From contig CATNEN010000001.1 of assembly GCA_950097015.1 (NCBI GenBank), forward strand, positions 2,375,001 through 2,439,000: a stretch of 64,000 nucleotides of DNA, read 5' to 3'. Below, piece by piece: positions 1-11,679 of the stretch. Source of the DNA: Macrostomum hystrix (taxonomy: Eukaryota > Platyhelminthes > Macrostomidae). The notes under the pieces are model-generated. The model made no database searches and had not been told where the DNA came from. It worked only from the letters and a program-made list of their open reading frames with translations. Every line of letters starts with the position of its first letter. The stretch's first letter is position 1. The position numbers and the translations under genes were made by a program.

Positions 1-29
1 TGTCTAGGGTGGAGTCTCCACCTAGGTTG

Positions 30-3000
30 ATGGAACGACAGTCAAAACAGACAGTTGCAGCACGCAATGCTGCTTCCAGCTCGATGTCCCCGCTGGCACG
101 GCCAAGTCTGGATTCTCAGCCGAGCACAACGAACTCTGCAGTTGTTGCTGAAAGTCTGCTCATGCGTCTGTTTGAAGAAGGCAATTTTTCCAAGCTCAAT
201 GGGCATCTCACAAGGCGCGGCGTCTATTCGAGCATTTTAGGTAATAAAACTGTCGGCGATCTGGCCGCAGAGAGGGGCGATTGCAAGCTCCTGACTCTGC
301 TCCACGAAAGCCAATCCTATGACTTTAATCGAAGAAACAAAGATGGAATGGTGCCGTTCCATTATGCCTTTAAAAAGCGACAAACGGAAGCTATGCGACT
401 GCTGAAGGATTACCAAGCCAGCCCGGATGTTCCATTTCCGTCGCTGTCTGGCAAGGGTTATTCCGATACACCGCTGCATGTGGCCTGCTCAATGGCCGAC
501 ACGAAAGCTATAGACGCTTTATTGGGTAAGAATTTCAATACATTCTGATTTGTTTTCCCTAAGCAGCCGTTTGTATCACAGGTCCACTGCCCTGGCACAC
601 ACGCAGATGACTGCGATGCCAGCCTGAGCGTCGTGGACTCGCAGGGTAACACGCCTCTGCACAGGGCCTGCCTCGAGGACTCATTCCTAGTGGTAAAAAC
701 CCTTCAGCCACGCATCACTGAGAACGTGCTCAACATGCCCGGTGTCGAAGGCAAGACAGCGCTGCACATCGCTGTGCTCAACCAGAATCGAGAAATTGTA
801 AGACTGTTACTCACGACCCCAGGTGCTCTAGTAGACATTCCGGCCGACAACGGCAAAATGGTTATCGACATTGTTTTGGAGCTTAATAATCACATGATGT
901 TGAACGACTTCATCTACTACTATACTGTGATCAAAATGAGCGGAGTGCACGCGAAGTCTTTCAAAGAGTTGTCCAGCAACCCGCAGTTTGGCCAGTACCT
1001 GGAGTTTCTATCCGACGTCGATAATGAATTCCGCGGCTGCATTATTGAGTTGAAGGAAATCAGCGATACAGAGGAGCAACTTCTGTGCACAAAATTGCAA
1101 GACGATGACCGAATCGACCTCATCGAGTTCACCGAGGTCATTCTGGAGCTCTTGCAGACAGAAAAAATTCACGAACTCATTAACGGAACGCAGAATGAGG
1201 ATGTCCTCGTCAAGATTGTTGAAAACATTGTTCACTATGTCCTGTTTAGAGAGGATGCTACTCTACTGCAAAGGATCATGGATTGTGGAGTGCTTTGGAC
1301 AAAGACATCTGCAATGATCGAAATGCACATTGATTCTCTATACCTGCAAGCACCCGAGCGGGAGGTGAACGGCATTGTGAAGAACTTTAGGTCGCGGTTC
1401 GTTCAAAATAAGAAGGTAGATCACGATAAGCTAAGTAAGTACTACGGCAATTTGCTGTCCTGCTACAGACTGAAGGAGCATTCTGAAGACGTCAGTCCGA
1501 ATTCTCCGTACATGCGCAATCCAATGAAAACTCTACCAGTGTGGTCGGTTCTTTCCGGCCGGCTGGGCCTAACTGAGTATCTTCTGGAGCAAGAGAAGTT
1601 TGACGTTGTCCCGTTGGCACTGTTCTGTGCCGCCCTGTTGCGTACCTTTCCAGACAACCACGAAATCGTGGTCGAAGATGAAGCGGTTGAGGATCTGGCT
1701 CAGACATGCGAAAAATTCGCCCGCAAAGTAGTCGAGAAGGTGAACTCAATCGACACGTCGTACGGCCGCTCCGTGAGTCTAGATTATTTGTTGCGCCCTC
1801 TGGAATCGTACGGTGGCGTCTCCTGCATTAGGTTGGCGGCTTCCAACAATTGTGCACTCTTCCTACAGAGCGAACTCTGCCAGCGAGCGCTGGACAAGAT
1901 GTGGTTCCGATCTCTGCTGCATGTGAACCCGATTCAGCGCGAGATTGTTATCTGGTTAGGCGCGATACCGTTTAACTTGATGGTGCCAATGCTGCTGCTC
2001 TACTTTGACAGCAAAGAATCTAGCGCCAGGAACAAGCACGAAGAGCGACCGTTTATTAGCGATGACCAGTCAACACAGCGATCGGTGAAGTTTCAGTTGA
2101 TGTTAGACACTCAGAAGCTTTCCAGCGGAGCAGTAGAAGACAGCAGTGATCAGCAAGATAGGGTCATTCCAAGTGTTAATTTTCAACAATTCGGCACCTA
2201 CCTGCCGCACAGAAGGCCTACTAACGACCAGAGTGGCGCTGAAATTCCACTCGTCAATCTTGGGAAGGACAAGGAGGACTGCACGTCTTTAAGTACGCTA
2301 GAACACGACGATGGGAACTACATGTGCCACTGCGCAAAGCTCCTCTATGATTTTTATCGAACGCCCGGTGTTAAATTTCGCTATCACGTGGCATCGCACA
2401 TTTTGCTGCTCATCTTGATGTCATATTTTCTTCTACTGGAGTTTAAATACGAATTGGGCATCGCAGAGTTCATCGTGTATTCTATATTGGGTGGCTTGCT
2501 GCTTGAAGAGGCTGGAGAGATTATTCAGTACCTCATTCACCACGATATTCAAAGCTACTTTAAGAGCAAGTGGAACATCATCGACCTGTCAGCGCTGATC
2601 TCGGGGGCTACCGGATTCGGGATTCGATGGGTTGAGACGAAGCACGGCTCCGAATGGTCGGGCATGATGCGCGACTTCGAGGACTCGGCCTGGTACTCGG
2701 CGAGGGTCTTCTTAAGTGAGTAGTTGACTCAATTCTTTCAAGGCCTTCTTTCAAGAATGGAATGAAAATTGTTAAAAACATGATTAATCCCCAATTTATC
2801 AGGTATCTGCTGCACCTTATACTGGATTCGCCTACTCTACATTTCGAACGTACTCGAGAACCTCGGACCCAAACTGAAGATGATTGCTGAAATGATTATC
2901 AAAGATCTACTACCCTTTCTGCTCATACTATTCACATTCATCCTTGGATTCGGTGTGCTCATGCACAGTCTGCTCTATCCTAACGGTTTTCGAGCCTGGA

Positions 3001-4180
3001 ACTTTTCTCAGATCTCAAGCACCCACGTGCTGCTGGGCATGCTGAAAATCTGCTTTTACAGCATGGTTGGCGAGTACAGCCTAGACACCATCACTGGCGA
3101 TGAGTCATGCGAGAATGTTTATCAGAATTTGACACTGAATGAGGGCAACTGTCCGCACAAGATTGGAAGGTGAGTCGTGTCTGATCCTTATCTGTCCCAT
3201 GTCTGGTTAAATTTGGCTTTATAGCCTTGTGGCTAGAGCGTCGGGCTCATATTTGCCACTCTGATTTTCTGCGGTTTTGTTTGATCTTAACATGATTGAT
3301 TGACAGACGATTAGTTTGTTTGACAGGTGATTGACAGGTGGTTAGAAACTTTTCGGTACTTTTTCTTCTGTACTCCTAGGAGTAGTACGCTTTGGAGTTT
3401 TGTTGCTTTTTTACATCACTTTACACTGTCAGATGCAGATCTGACCCAATCAGGGCAGGTTATACAAATTAAAATTATTGGTTTTGTTTAAAGAAAGTTA
3501 AAGTCTTGAACGTTAAAAAAATTAGCAGACACATTCTTACCTCATGCAGATACCTGGTGCCCTACCTAATATTGCCACTCTACGTGATCGTCACCGAGAT
3601 CCTTCTGCTCAACCTCATCATTGCCATGTTCAGCAAAACTATCGAGACAATCGATTCCAGAAGCAAAGATCTCTGGCAGTTTGAGCGACACGATCTCATC
3701 TTGGAGTTTGAGACCCGTTCGAGTCTACCACCGCCGTTGAACATCTTCGATTTGGTGCACAAAGTGGCGCTGCTTCTTAGAAAATTCTGCCACAACACCT
3801 GCTCCGCTTTCTGCCGAAGAGTCGACCAGGCGGAACAGGAGGCGGGATTTAGTCGTCGCGTAATCCTTCAATACCTGTTGTTTCAAGCGCTGAGTTTGAG
3901 GAAGAATCGACTTCAGCTGATGCAGCAGTGCCTACCAAAGCAGGAGACTGACACCGAACGGATGCTGATGAAGATGCGCAAGATTGTGCAGTCTGAGCTG
4001 GTCAAACTCAAGCTGGCCGAAAATTTTGAGGCCTTCGGCGACGGGACGGCAAGTGAAGCTTCCGGAGAGCAGCCGAGCTCCAACACTCCGTTGGGCTCAT
4101 CGCCGCATCGGGGTCGGTCACCAGGACTGAGCCGGACAAACTGGCCTGACGCCCTGCGGTTGCGGACCATGTGGCGCTAA
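30..4180 (+). CDS. TRPM-like cation channel with N-terminal ankyrin repeats (tandem copy A)
   Basis: Predicted membrane cation channel. Exons: 30-525, 607-2715, 2803-3169 and 3550-4180 (TAA); introns are GT-AG and phases agree, giving about 1200 aa. The frame stays open to the window edge, so ATG at 30 is only the first visible start. Ankyrin repeats occupy roughly residues 70-270 (motifs GNTPLHRACLED and GKTALHIAVLNQN). A region resembling TRPM homology region 4 follows (LPVWSVLSGR to DKMWF). Six membrane segments come next: S1 about 754-776, S5 about 904-930, S6 about 992-1018. The pore loop has a GE pair (FYSMVGEYS). S6 runs into LLLNLIIAMF and a TRP box (LWQFERHDLI) followed by RSSLPPPLNIF, which is diagnostic of TRPM. 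The usual TRPM N-terminal SLOG/MHR1-2 part is not visible and ankyrin repeats stand in its place. A TRPM-sister family (TRPS) is an alternative. AATAAA follows the stop. Confidence 0.88.
3218..3480 (+). mobile_element. Degenerate tRNA-derived SINE in intron 3 of channel copy A
   Basis: The left end has an A-box-like stretch (TAGCCTTGTGGCTAGAGCG) and the right end carries the tail block CTGACCCAATCAGGGCAGG, shared with the SINEs at 6815-7105 and 62444-62735. The middle is diverged and holds short repeats of TGACAGGTGATTGACAGGTG. It accounts for most of this 380-bp intron; the same intron is only 96 bp in copy B. Confidence 0.6.
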
Positions 4181-4284
4181 CAATGAGACATTATATGCGG
4201 AGAGCACACAGAGCTCTAAAGTACACACAAATAGTGCACATCTGTTCCCAAAAGAAACAGATTGTGCGACTTAAACATGACCTT

Positions 4285-4297
4285 AATAAAAAATAAA
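4285..4297 (+). terminator. Overlapping poly(A) signals of channel copy A
   Basis: Two AATAAA hexamers (4285-4290 and 4292-4297) lie about 105 bp after the stop codon and are followed by a short A-rich stretch. They mark the likely 3' end of the transcript. Confidence 0.7.
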
Positions 4298-4599
4298 CAA
4301 ACTCAAGAAAAAAAACGTGTTTGCCTTTGGAATTTGCTCCTCTTCCATGACTTACAGAATGTTTTTATTACTGAACTTTTGTAGTCATTTCGCTAAAATT
4401 GTCTTTGTAATTTCCTATACCTAATACTTTTCCCTTTCAATTACTTACCCTTAATATCTGTCTGTCTTGTATCATGGCACCATAACATGGCCGATAATTG
4501 TGATTAGTTTCGTCCTACAAGCGATATTTTAATAAAAGTCAGAAAGTTTTGATTTCTGAAGTTAAAAAATGATATAGCTTTGACTTATGAAGACAATCT

Positions 4600-5208
4600 C
4601 TAACAGAGAACACACTGTCTAACAGAGAACACACTGTCTAACAGAGAACACACTGTCTAACAGAGAACACACTGTATAACAGAGAACACACTGTCTAACA
4701 GAGAACACACTGTCTAACAGAGAACACAATGTCTTACAGTGAACACACTGTATAACACTGAACACACTGTCTAACAGAGAACACACTGTCTAACAGAGAA
4801 CACACTGTCTAACAGAGAACACACTGTCTAACAGAGAACACACTGTCTAACAGAGAACACAATGTCTTACAGTGAACACACTGTATAACACTGAACACAC
4901 TGTCTAACAGAGAACACACTGTCTAACAGAGAACACACTGTCTAACAGAGAACACACTGTCTAACAGAGAACACACTGTCTAACAGAGAACACACTGTCT
5001 AACAGAGAACACACTGTCTAACAGAGAACACACTGTCTAACAGAGAACACAATGTCTGACAGAGAACACACTGTCTAACAGAGAACACACTGTCTAACAG
5101 AGAACATACTGTCTAACAGATGCACACTGTCTAACAGTGAACACACTGTCTAACAGAGAACATACTGTCTAACAGATGCACACTGTCTAACAGAGACACA
5201 ATGTCTAA
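4600..5208. repeat. 19-bp minisatellite between the two channel genes
   Basis: About 32 tandem copies of CTAACAGAGAACACACTGT. Variants (CTTACAGTGAA, ATAACACTGAA) recur as a block at about 4735 and again at about 4865, so multi-unit duplication also occurred. No coding potential is seen. Confidence 0.95.
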
Positions 5209-5561
5209 CCAACATTCACCTATACTGAAACCCTACCTACTGTGACAGTTTTATGCAGTCTTTGCAATGCGCTTGTAAAACCTACTGCTGATATAATAAA
5301 TGAGGATCATTAAAAACACTAAGCTAGAACAGCTGGATTATTCCTGCCGCTTTCTTCCCTTCTGTCTCGGGGATCTCGAGGTGGGGTGGTTCTGCGCGGG
5401 AGTCGAGATACGTGGATGATGGCTTTTCACAATGTACGCTGCGGGCCTACCTCCCAATGCGTAGATCCCAGCCCTAGCCAACCACACACGCCCCGGCCCT
5501 GGGAGGTCAGCAGGCTTCACAAGGGGAAGGAAGAGGGTTGGGTCCGTGTACGCACACCCAG

Positions 5562-5570
5562 CTATAAATA
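5562..5570 (+). promoter_or_regulatory. Candidate TATA box upstream of channel copy B
   Basis: CTATAAATA lies about 335 bp before the predicted ATG at 5904, in the 5209-5903 interval between the minisatellite and the gene. Nothing else in that interval is recognised as a gene. Only the motif and its position support this call. Confidence 0.3.
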
Positions 5571-5903
5571 TATTTGCATACACTATATAGGCTTGACTCA
5601 ACTACCCCATTGTAAAATACAGGACTAGCGACTTTAGTCAAGCGTTCCACTCTTGTGCATTGACCAGACGGCATTGCCGCAAGGGCATGCGCTCCACTCA
5701 TTTCTAGTCTCGACAGCCTTATCAGCTGCTATATGTGTAGTTAAAGAGGCCTGAGCTTTAGTGTGAGAAACAGAAGGCAAGCCAGCGCTTGCCAGAGCGG
5801 CCACTGCAACGATTGTTTCTTAGAAGATTGCGGGGCGTGTCAACGCTGCAGGAGCACAAATACTGGCCTCCCAGTTTCTGAGTTACTAAATATCCACTAC
5901 AGA

Positions 5904-8900
5904 ATGGCTCACTTCAACATCAGCAGTAGCGAACAGCGATATCAGTACTCGCGGCAGGTGTCTCGCGAGCGACACGACTTTGACCAGCCGAGTAGACGGA
6001 ATCAGCTCAATCTGAACCTGCAGCTGACTAGCCCTGCAAACATTGTCACTGGAAGCAATGTGCCCATGCAGCTGCGTATCAGACGCTTCGAGAATTTGGC
6101 AGCCGGATATTCGTCATTGTCGCGACCAACTTCTCGAGTGCCGTCAGCAGCTGCCTCTGCAGCCGCACCGATGTCTGCGGCAACGCCGACTTCCGGTCTA
6201 GGAACATTCGGTGCCAACTTGCCAGCCAAGCCGGGTCATAGTTTTCGATCGAACAAATCGAATCGATCCGCAGCACTTGGCGACTACGACCCAATAATGC
6301 TGGACGCTTACAAGTCGAATCGAATCGAACAGCTCAAACGACTGCTGATCGTGAAGGGATTGTACACGGAGGTGAAACAGGGCCGCACAATTGCCGATCT
6401 TGCTGCCGACGACGGCAAGCTTGAAGTGCTGGAGATGCTTGGCAGTCTGTCCTTTGACTTCAACCGTCGCAATGCCGAGGGCATGGTGCCGCTGCACTAC
6501 GCCATGAGAAAGAGTCACTATCGGACAATTCGACTGCTGCATCGACTGGGCGCCAGCGCGGACGTCCCGCTCCCGTCAATGTCAGGCCGAGGTCTGTCGG
6601 ATTATCCAATGCACATCGCCTGCGCAAGTGCGGACCAGAAAATGCTCGACACTTTGTTAGGTTAGTAAATAAAATAAATATAGCTACCATTTTTACTTGA
6701 ATAGTACCACATTGGAATTATTTCTAGGTAATTGCATTATACAAATAGAGGTTAAATATGAATATAACGATTACAAGGGGTCACAAGGCTAAATAATGGG
6801 TTTTAGACATCTCTTTAGGACGTCGTACTCAAGACTTGAAGGTTGGGGGTTCAATTTGTGGATCCACTTGAACGACTTGTGTCCTTTAACAATGCACTTA
6901 ACTCTGCATTGTTTCAGTTCACCCAGCTGTTAAATGGGTACCAGCATTATGTTGGGTAACTGAGGTTGGGTGTGGCGTCCCCCCAGTCCATGGACTGAAC
7001 AGCCGTACACAGCTGTAGATGCGCCGCGCAATGGCTGTGGCAGTGCTGTCGGCTGCACATCTGACCCAATCAGGGCAGGTGTAATCAATTGATACTATTA
7101 TTATTATTAACAGTAATTTTGTGGTCCATTAGCGAACTTTGTTAAACTAACTGTTAGGCAGTTTTCCTTCCGGGTCATTTTACAGCCTTCAGGTTTTGTT
7201 ACAGACTTTTTGTAGGCTATCAAGCACCTCACGTCAAGACCACTGTTTACTGGAGTCAGTTCAGCTTGTTTGCAACACTTTTTATTAATTTGCATTGCAG
7301 ATTACTGCAGTGCAAGTACATACGTGTTGGATGCGCAAGGCAACACTCCATTGCACAGAGCTTGCCTAGAAGACTCGCTAATAGCAGTTAAGCGTTTGGC
7401 ACCTCATCTAACCAGCGAGGTGCTTAACCTACGCGGCCAAGAGGGTAAGACAGCGTTGCACATTGCTGTACTCAATCAGAACCGTCAAATGGTGGACCTG
7501 TTGCTTAGCAAAGGCACTCTGGTCGATGTACCAGCGGATAATGGCAAAACTGTCATAGACATTATCCTACAGCTTAACAATCCGATGCTGTTGAATGACT
7601 TCGCGAGATTCTATTCGATTCGCATGACAGAGGGCATTTCAGCTAGAAACCTGATGGCCCTGTCTCACGAGCCTCAGTTCGAGAAATACCTCGAGTTCTT
7701 GTCGCATGTAGACAATGAGTTCAATGAGTGCACGATGGAAATCAAGGACATCAGCGAAAATGAGAAGGAAGCATTGTGCGCCAAGCTTCAACATGACGAC
7801 CGCATCGACCTGATTGAGTTCAAAGAGGTCATTGTTAAATTGCTCCAGACGGAGGACATTCATTTCATGATCATGGAACAGGATCGGGATGTGCTAGTAA
7901 AGATTGTGGAAAACATCGTTCACTACGTTCTCTTTCGAGAGGACTCGGTAATGCTTGAGAGAATCATGTACTGCGGAGTTCTCTGGTCAAAGGTATCCGA
8001 CTTAATCGAAGACCATCTCGATGCACTCTACATTCAGGCTCCAGAAAGGGAGGTGAATGGAATCGTCATGCACTTTAAGTCGCGATTTGTTGAAGGCAAC
8101 CGAGTTCGCCACGATAAGCTGGCAAAGTTCTATGGAGAGGAGTTGTCATGCTACAATTTGCAGCCGTATTACCTAGGCATCAACCCTAACATTCAGTACA
8201 TGCGACACCCAATGGCCACCCTACCGGTCTGGTCGGTTCTTTCTGGTCGACTGTCGCTAACGGAGCTGCTGCTTCGACAGGAAAAGTTCGATGTGGTGCC
8301 GCTGTCGCTGTTCTGTGCCGGATTGCTGCGCACTTTCCCCATGAACCAAGAGTTAGTCGTAGAGGAAGATGAAATCGAGGCACTGGCGTTAACATGCGAA
8401 AAGTTTGCTCGAAAAGTTGTAGAAAAAGTACACTCAATAGATACCTCGTACAACCGATCCGTCAGTGTCGACTATCTGCTGCGACCGATGGAATCTTACG
8501 GTGGAGTTTCGTGCATAAAACTTGCAGCCTCAAATGACTGCTCCAGCTTCCTTCAGAGCGAGCTCTGCCAACGCGCCCTTGATAAGATGTGGTTCCGGTC
8601 GCTGTTGCACATGAACCGATTACTTCGCGAGATTGTCATCTGGATGGGTGCCATTCCGCTAAACTTTCTGGTTCCACTGCTGCTGCTCTATTTTGACGAG
8701 AAGGAGATGCGCACACGAAGGCGTCACGAAGAGCGAACGTTTATTTCGGAAGATCGGTCGACGCCGCGTTATGAAAAGTTCCAACTGATGCCAAAGCTCC
8801 CTCCGGAGCACGACCAGTCTACCGACAGTTTTGATGAGTTCGCAAAGCGTCGCGGATCCAATGCGCACTCGCTTGGTGCGAAGGCAGGTCAGAAACTGGC

Positions 8901-11679
8901 GGCGGAGGCTCGAAATCAGTCGGCATCTTCGCTGAACCAGAAGCAGAAAAAGTCTTCACAAGAAGAAATCGAAATCCGACAGCTAGGTAGACCAAATTCG
9001 AAAGTGTCGGAAAAGTCCGATGTTTCGTCACTTTTACATAAGCACAATGAGCCGGATGAGCAGTCGGTGCTAAGCTCCATTGGGACCCGAGCACTGAGGC
9101 GTTTTCGTCGATTCTTCCAGCTAATCACGGAGTTCTATGCAATTCCTGCGGTAAAGTTTCGCTACCATGTCGCGGTGCACATTCTGCTGGTGGGCCTCCT
9201 ATCCTACTTTCTACTGATGGATTTTGAGTACGATATAAGTGTCAAAGAAATCATTGTTTATGCCATTCTATCTGGCATGCTACTCGAAGAGATTGGCGAG
9301 ATTGCGCAATACACGGAGCACAATGACATCAAGACTTATTTTCGAAGCAAGTGGAACATGATCGACATTACAGCGCTGAGCTGCGGTACTGTCGGCTTTG
9401 CCATTCGCATCAGCGAGATAAAGTACTCGCAAGAGTGAAGCGGAATGATGCGCGACTTCGAGGATAAGGCCTGGTACATTGCCAGGATTGCGCTCAGTAA
9501 GTGTACTTTTACTTAATGGGTAGTCAGCAACAAATCGATTAAATATTTTATTTTGATGTGGATCAAAGGGTTTTCTTACAGCTATGCCGAGGATTCAACA
9601 TTAAAATTGAAAGACTGCCTAAGAAACCGAAAATTCATCTTTTATTTTGCCCAATTCTCTACGTTTCTATCTTTAGAGTGAATGGCACAGTGTTTGCCTC
9701 TCGCACCAAGGTCCCTGAGCTCGATTCCTATGTGAGGCCGCAGAGAGAAGGCTTGTGGGCTTGTCTTACAATTTCTGTCCTTGAGGGCCAACCTCCAAGG
9801 CACAATGAAAGTGTACAAGTGTACAAGTGTTTACCTGACGATGAGAAAGTCAGGCCAGATGTACACACCTGTGTGAGCGTATGCTTGCGTACAGTATCTG
9901 TGTGCGTGTGTGCTCAGGAGTCAGCGAAACGGGCAGAACCGCCTCCATTGCTGGCTGCAAGGCCTACTGTCAACAAATGATGATGTGCTAGTGCCTGCAA
10001 GCCTCCTGTTATCATCATCATAATCATTATTGTGACTATCATTAAACGTCTGTATCTAGTCTGACGCCTATGTAACAAAGTTAGCAAAAAATTAGCAAAA
10101 ATCATTCTGTAGCTACACCAGTCAGACAGACTGCACAACTTGCTATTGAGTTATTCAGCAAAATAATAATAAATATAGCAGTGTGTCGACAGATTCGAAA
10201 TAGCGGGTAATATAGACGAAAAGAAAGACAGTCAGACATTTTCAGAAAAAAAATGTTGTCATTTTGTGGTTCATTTCTTAGCTTCCAAACCCAAAACTTT
10301 GCAGCAGAATGTTTAGAGAAGGTTTTATTGTAAGTTTCTGTCTAGACTCTAGATGTTTACATGTTCAAGAGTTCGAGACAACGCTAAATTCACGAGCGAA
10401 AACTTTCAGCTAACTGTAAACAGCTACGAGCGTATAGTGAAGTAATATCAACCCCATTGCAGGCATCTGCTGCACCCTGTACTGGATCAGGCTTCTGTAC
10501 ATCTCCACTGTATTGGAAAACCTCGGCCCCAAGCTGAAGATGATTGCCAAAATGATAACCAAGGATCTGCTGCCTTTCCTACTCATCCTGTTTATCTTCA
10601 TCCTGGGCTTCGGTGTGCTCATGCACAGCTTGCTCTACCCCAATGGTTTCAGGGCCTGGAACTACGGACAGCTGAACAAGGTTCACGTGCTGCTGGGCAT
10701 GCTGAAGATTTGCTTCTACAGCATGGTTGGAGAGTACAGCCTGGACACTATCATGGGCGATGAGTCATGCGAGCAGGTGTACGAAGGCCGGCTCAATAAT
10801 ACCATCAATTGTCCGCACCACTTTGGCAGGTGAGTGAATATTCAAAATTCCATCTTACGTTAGCTCGTACACATCAAGATTCAACGATTAGCATTAATGA
10901 TAAAAATCGCTCGTCAAACCCGCAGATACCTTGTGCCCTATCTAGTCCTACCGCTCTACGTGATTGTCACCGAGATTCTACTTTTGAATCTAATCATCGC
11001 CATGTTCAGCAAGACTATAGAGACCATCGACTCGCGCAGCAAGGGCCTTTGGCAGTTTGAACGCTACGATCTGATCGAAGAGTTTGAGACTCGCTCCAGT
11101 CTGCCGCCTCCTTTGAACGTTTTCGACCTGATTCGCAAGCTATTCCTACTGGTTCGTCGCTACTGCCGACGCCTGTGCCACAAGAACTGCTGCCGCTATA
11201 CAGCGAACGGTTCTGGTCCGTCCAGGTCGTTCCGGCAGAAACTGGTGACGCAATTCCTGTTGTTTCAGGCGTTTGGACTGCGCAACAGTCGCGAGGAGAT
11301 GATGCGGCAGTGCCTGCCGAAGCAGGAGACAGAAGCTGATGCCATGCTGGAGAAAGTGCGGGACATTGTCGAGACGGAAGTGACGCGGTTGCTAAGCACT
11401 GGCTCAGCCACCGGTGGCAGCGAGGGCCTCGCTGAAGACGCTCAAGACGCTCTCCCAAGCATCGCGTTAAACACGCTTCTGGAAGCCGCACCTCCGCAGC
11501 CAACAACACCGCCACCGCCGCCACCACCGCAGCCTTCGCAAAGTCAAGCAGGTCCACCGAAGTTTCCAACAACTAGTCGATCACTAGACTGTCTGGCAGA
11601 CGAAGGCGGTGGAGTTGCTGGCAGCGGACCAGCTGGCCGTGTCAGACGTCACGTGCAACTGCGGGAGCTAATCAAGTAG
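5904..11679 (+). CDS. TRPM-like ankyrin channel, tandem copy B, with an in-frame TGA
   Basis: Paralogue of the upstream channel. Exons: 5904-6660, 7301-9496, 10463-10829 and 10926-11679 (TAG). Intron positions and phases match copy A, and exon 3 is 367 nt in both. Start chosen at ATG 5904 (MAHFNISSSE), the first ATG of the open frame. About 1357 codons: Ser/Ala-rich head, ankyrin repeats about 130-360, MHR4-like region, S1 at about residue 871, S6 at 1108 onward, TRP box GLWQFERYDLI, and a Pro-rich tail (PPPPPPPQPSQSQ). Codon 965 (9436-9438) is TGA where copy A has TGG, in the S3-S4 linker; reading frame and similarity continue past it. A product stopping there would lack S4-S6 and the pore. 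Options are a recent nonsense allele, a sequencing error, or readthrough. TGA is a normal stop in RPS15A here, so general recoding is unlikely. Confidence 0.85.
6815..7105 (+). mobile_element. tRNA-derived SINE in intron 1 of channel copy B
   Basis: It has a degenerate B box (GGGGTTCAATTTG) and shares long blocks with the SINE at 62444-62735: TTCACCCAGCTGTTAAATGG, GGCGTCCCCCCAGTCCATGG and CTGACCCAATCAGGGCAGG. A short TATTATTATTATT tail follows. Copy A's matching intron is only 81 bp, so this insertion explains much of the size difference. Confidence 0.8.
9675..10055 (+). mobile_element. SINE-like element in intron 2 of channel copy B
   Basis: A B-box-like GAGCTCGATTCC follows an A-box-like GAATGGCACAGTGTTTGCC, as in a tRNA-derived head. 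The body ends with AAATGATGATGTGCTAGTGC and an ATCATCATCATAATC tail. The tail block resembles one at about 15276-15310 in the ENT gene. It sits in a 966-bp intron that is 87 bp in copy A. Confidence 0.55.

Noticed and set aside
5338-5701. Overlapping 60-90 codon frames on both strands upstream of channel copy B
   Set aside because: Short, mutually overlapping, no similarity; more likely promoter/5' UTR sequence.
9558-9980. 140-codon frame in intron 2 of channel copy B
   Set aside because: It spans a SINE-like insertion, has no counterpart in copy A, and lies between well-matched splice sites.
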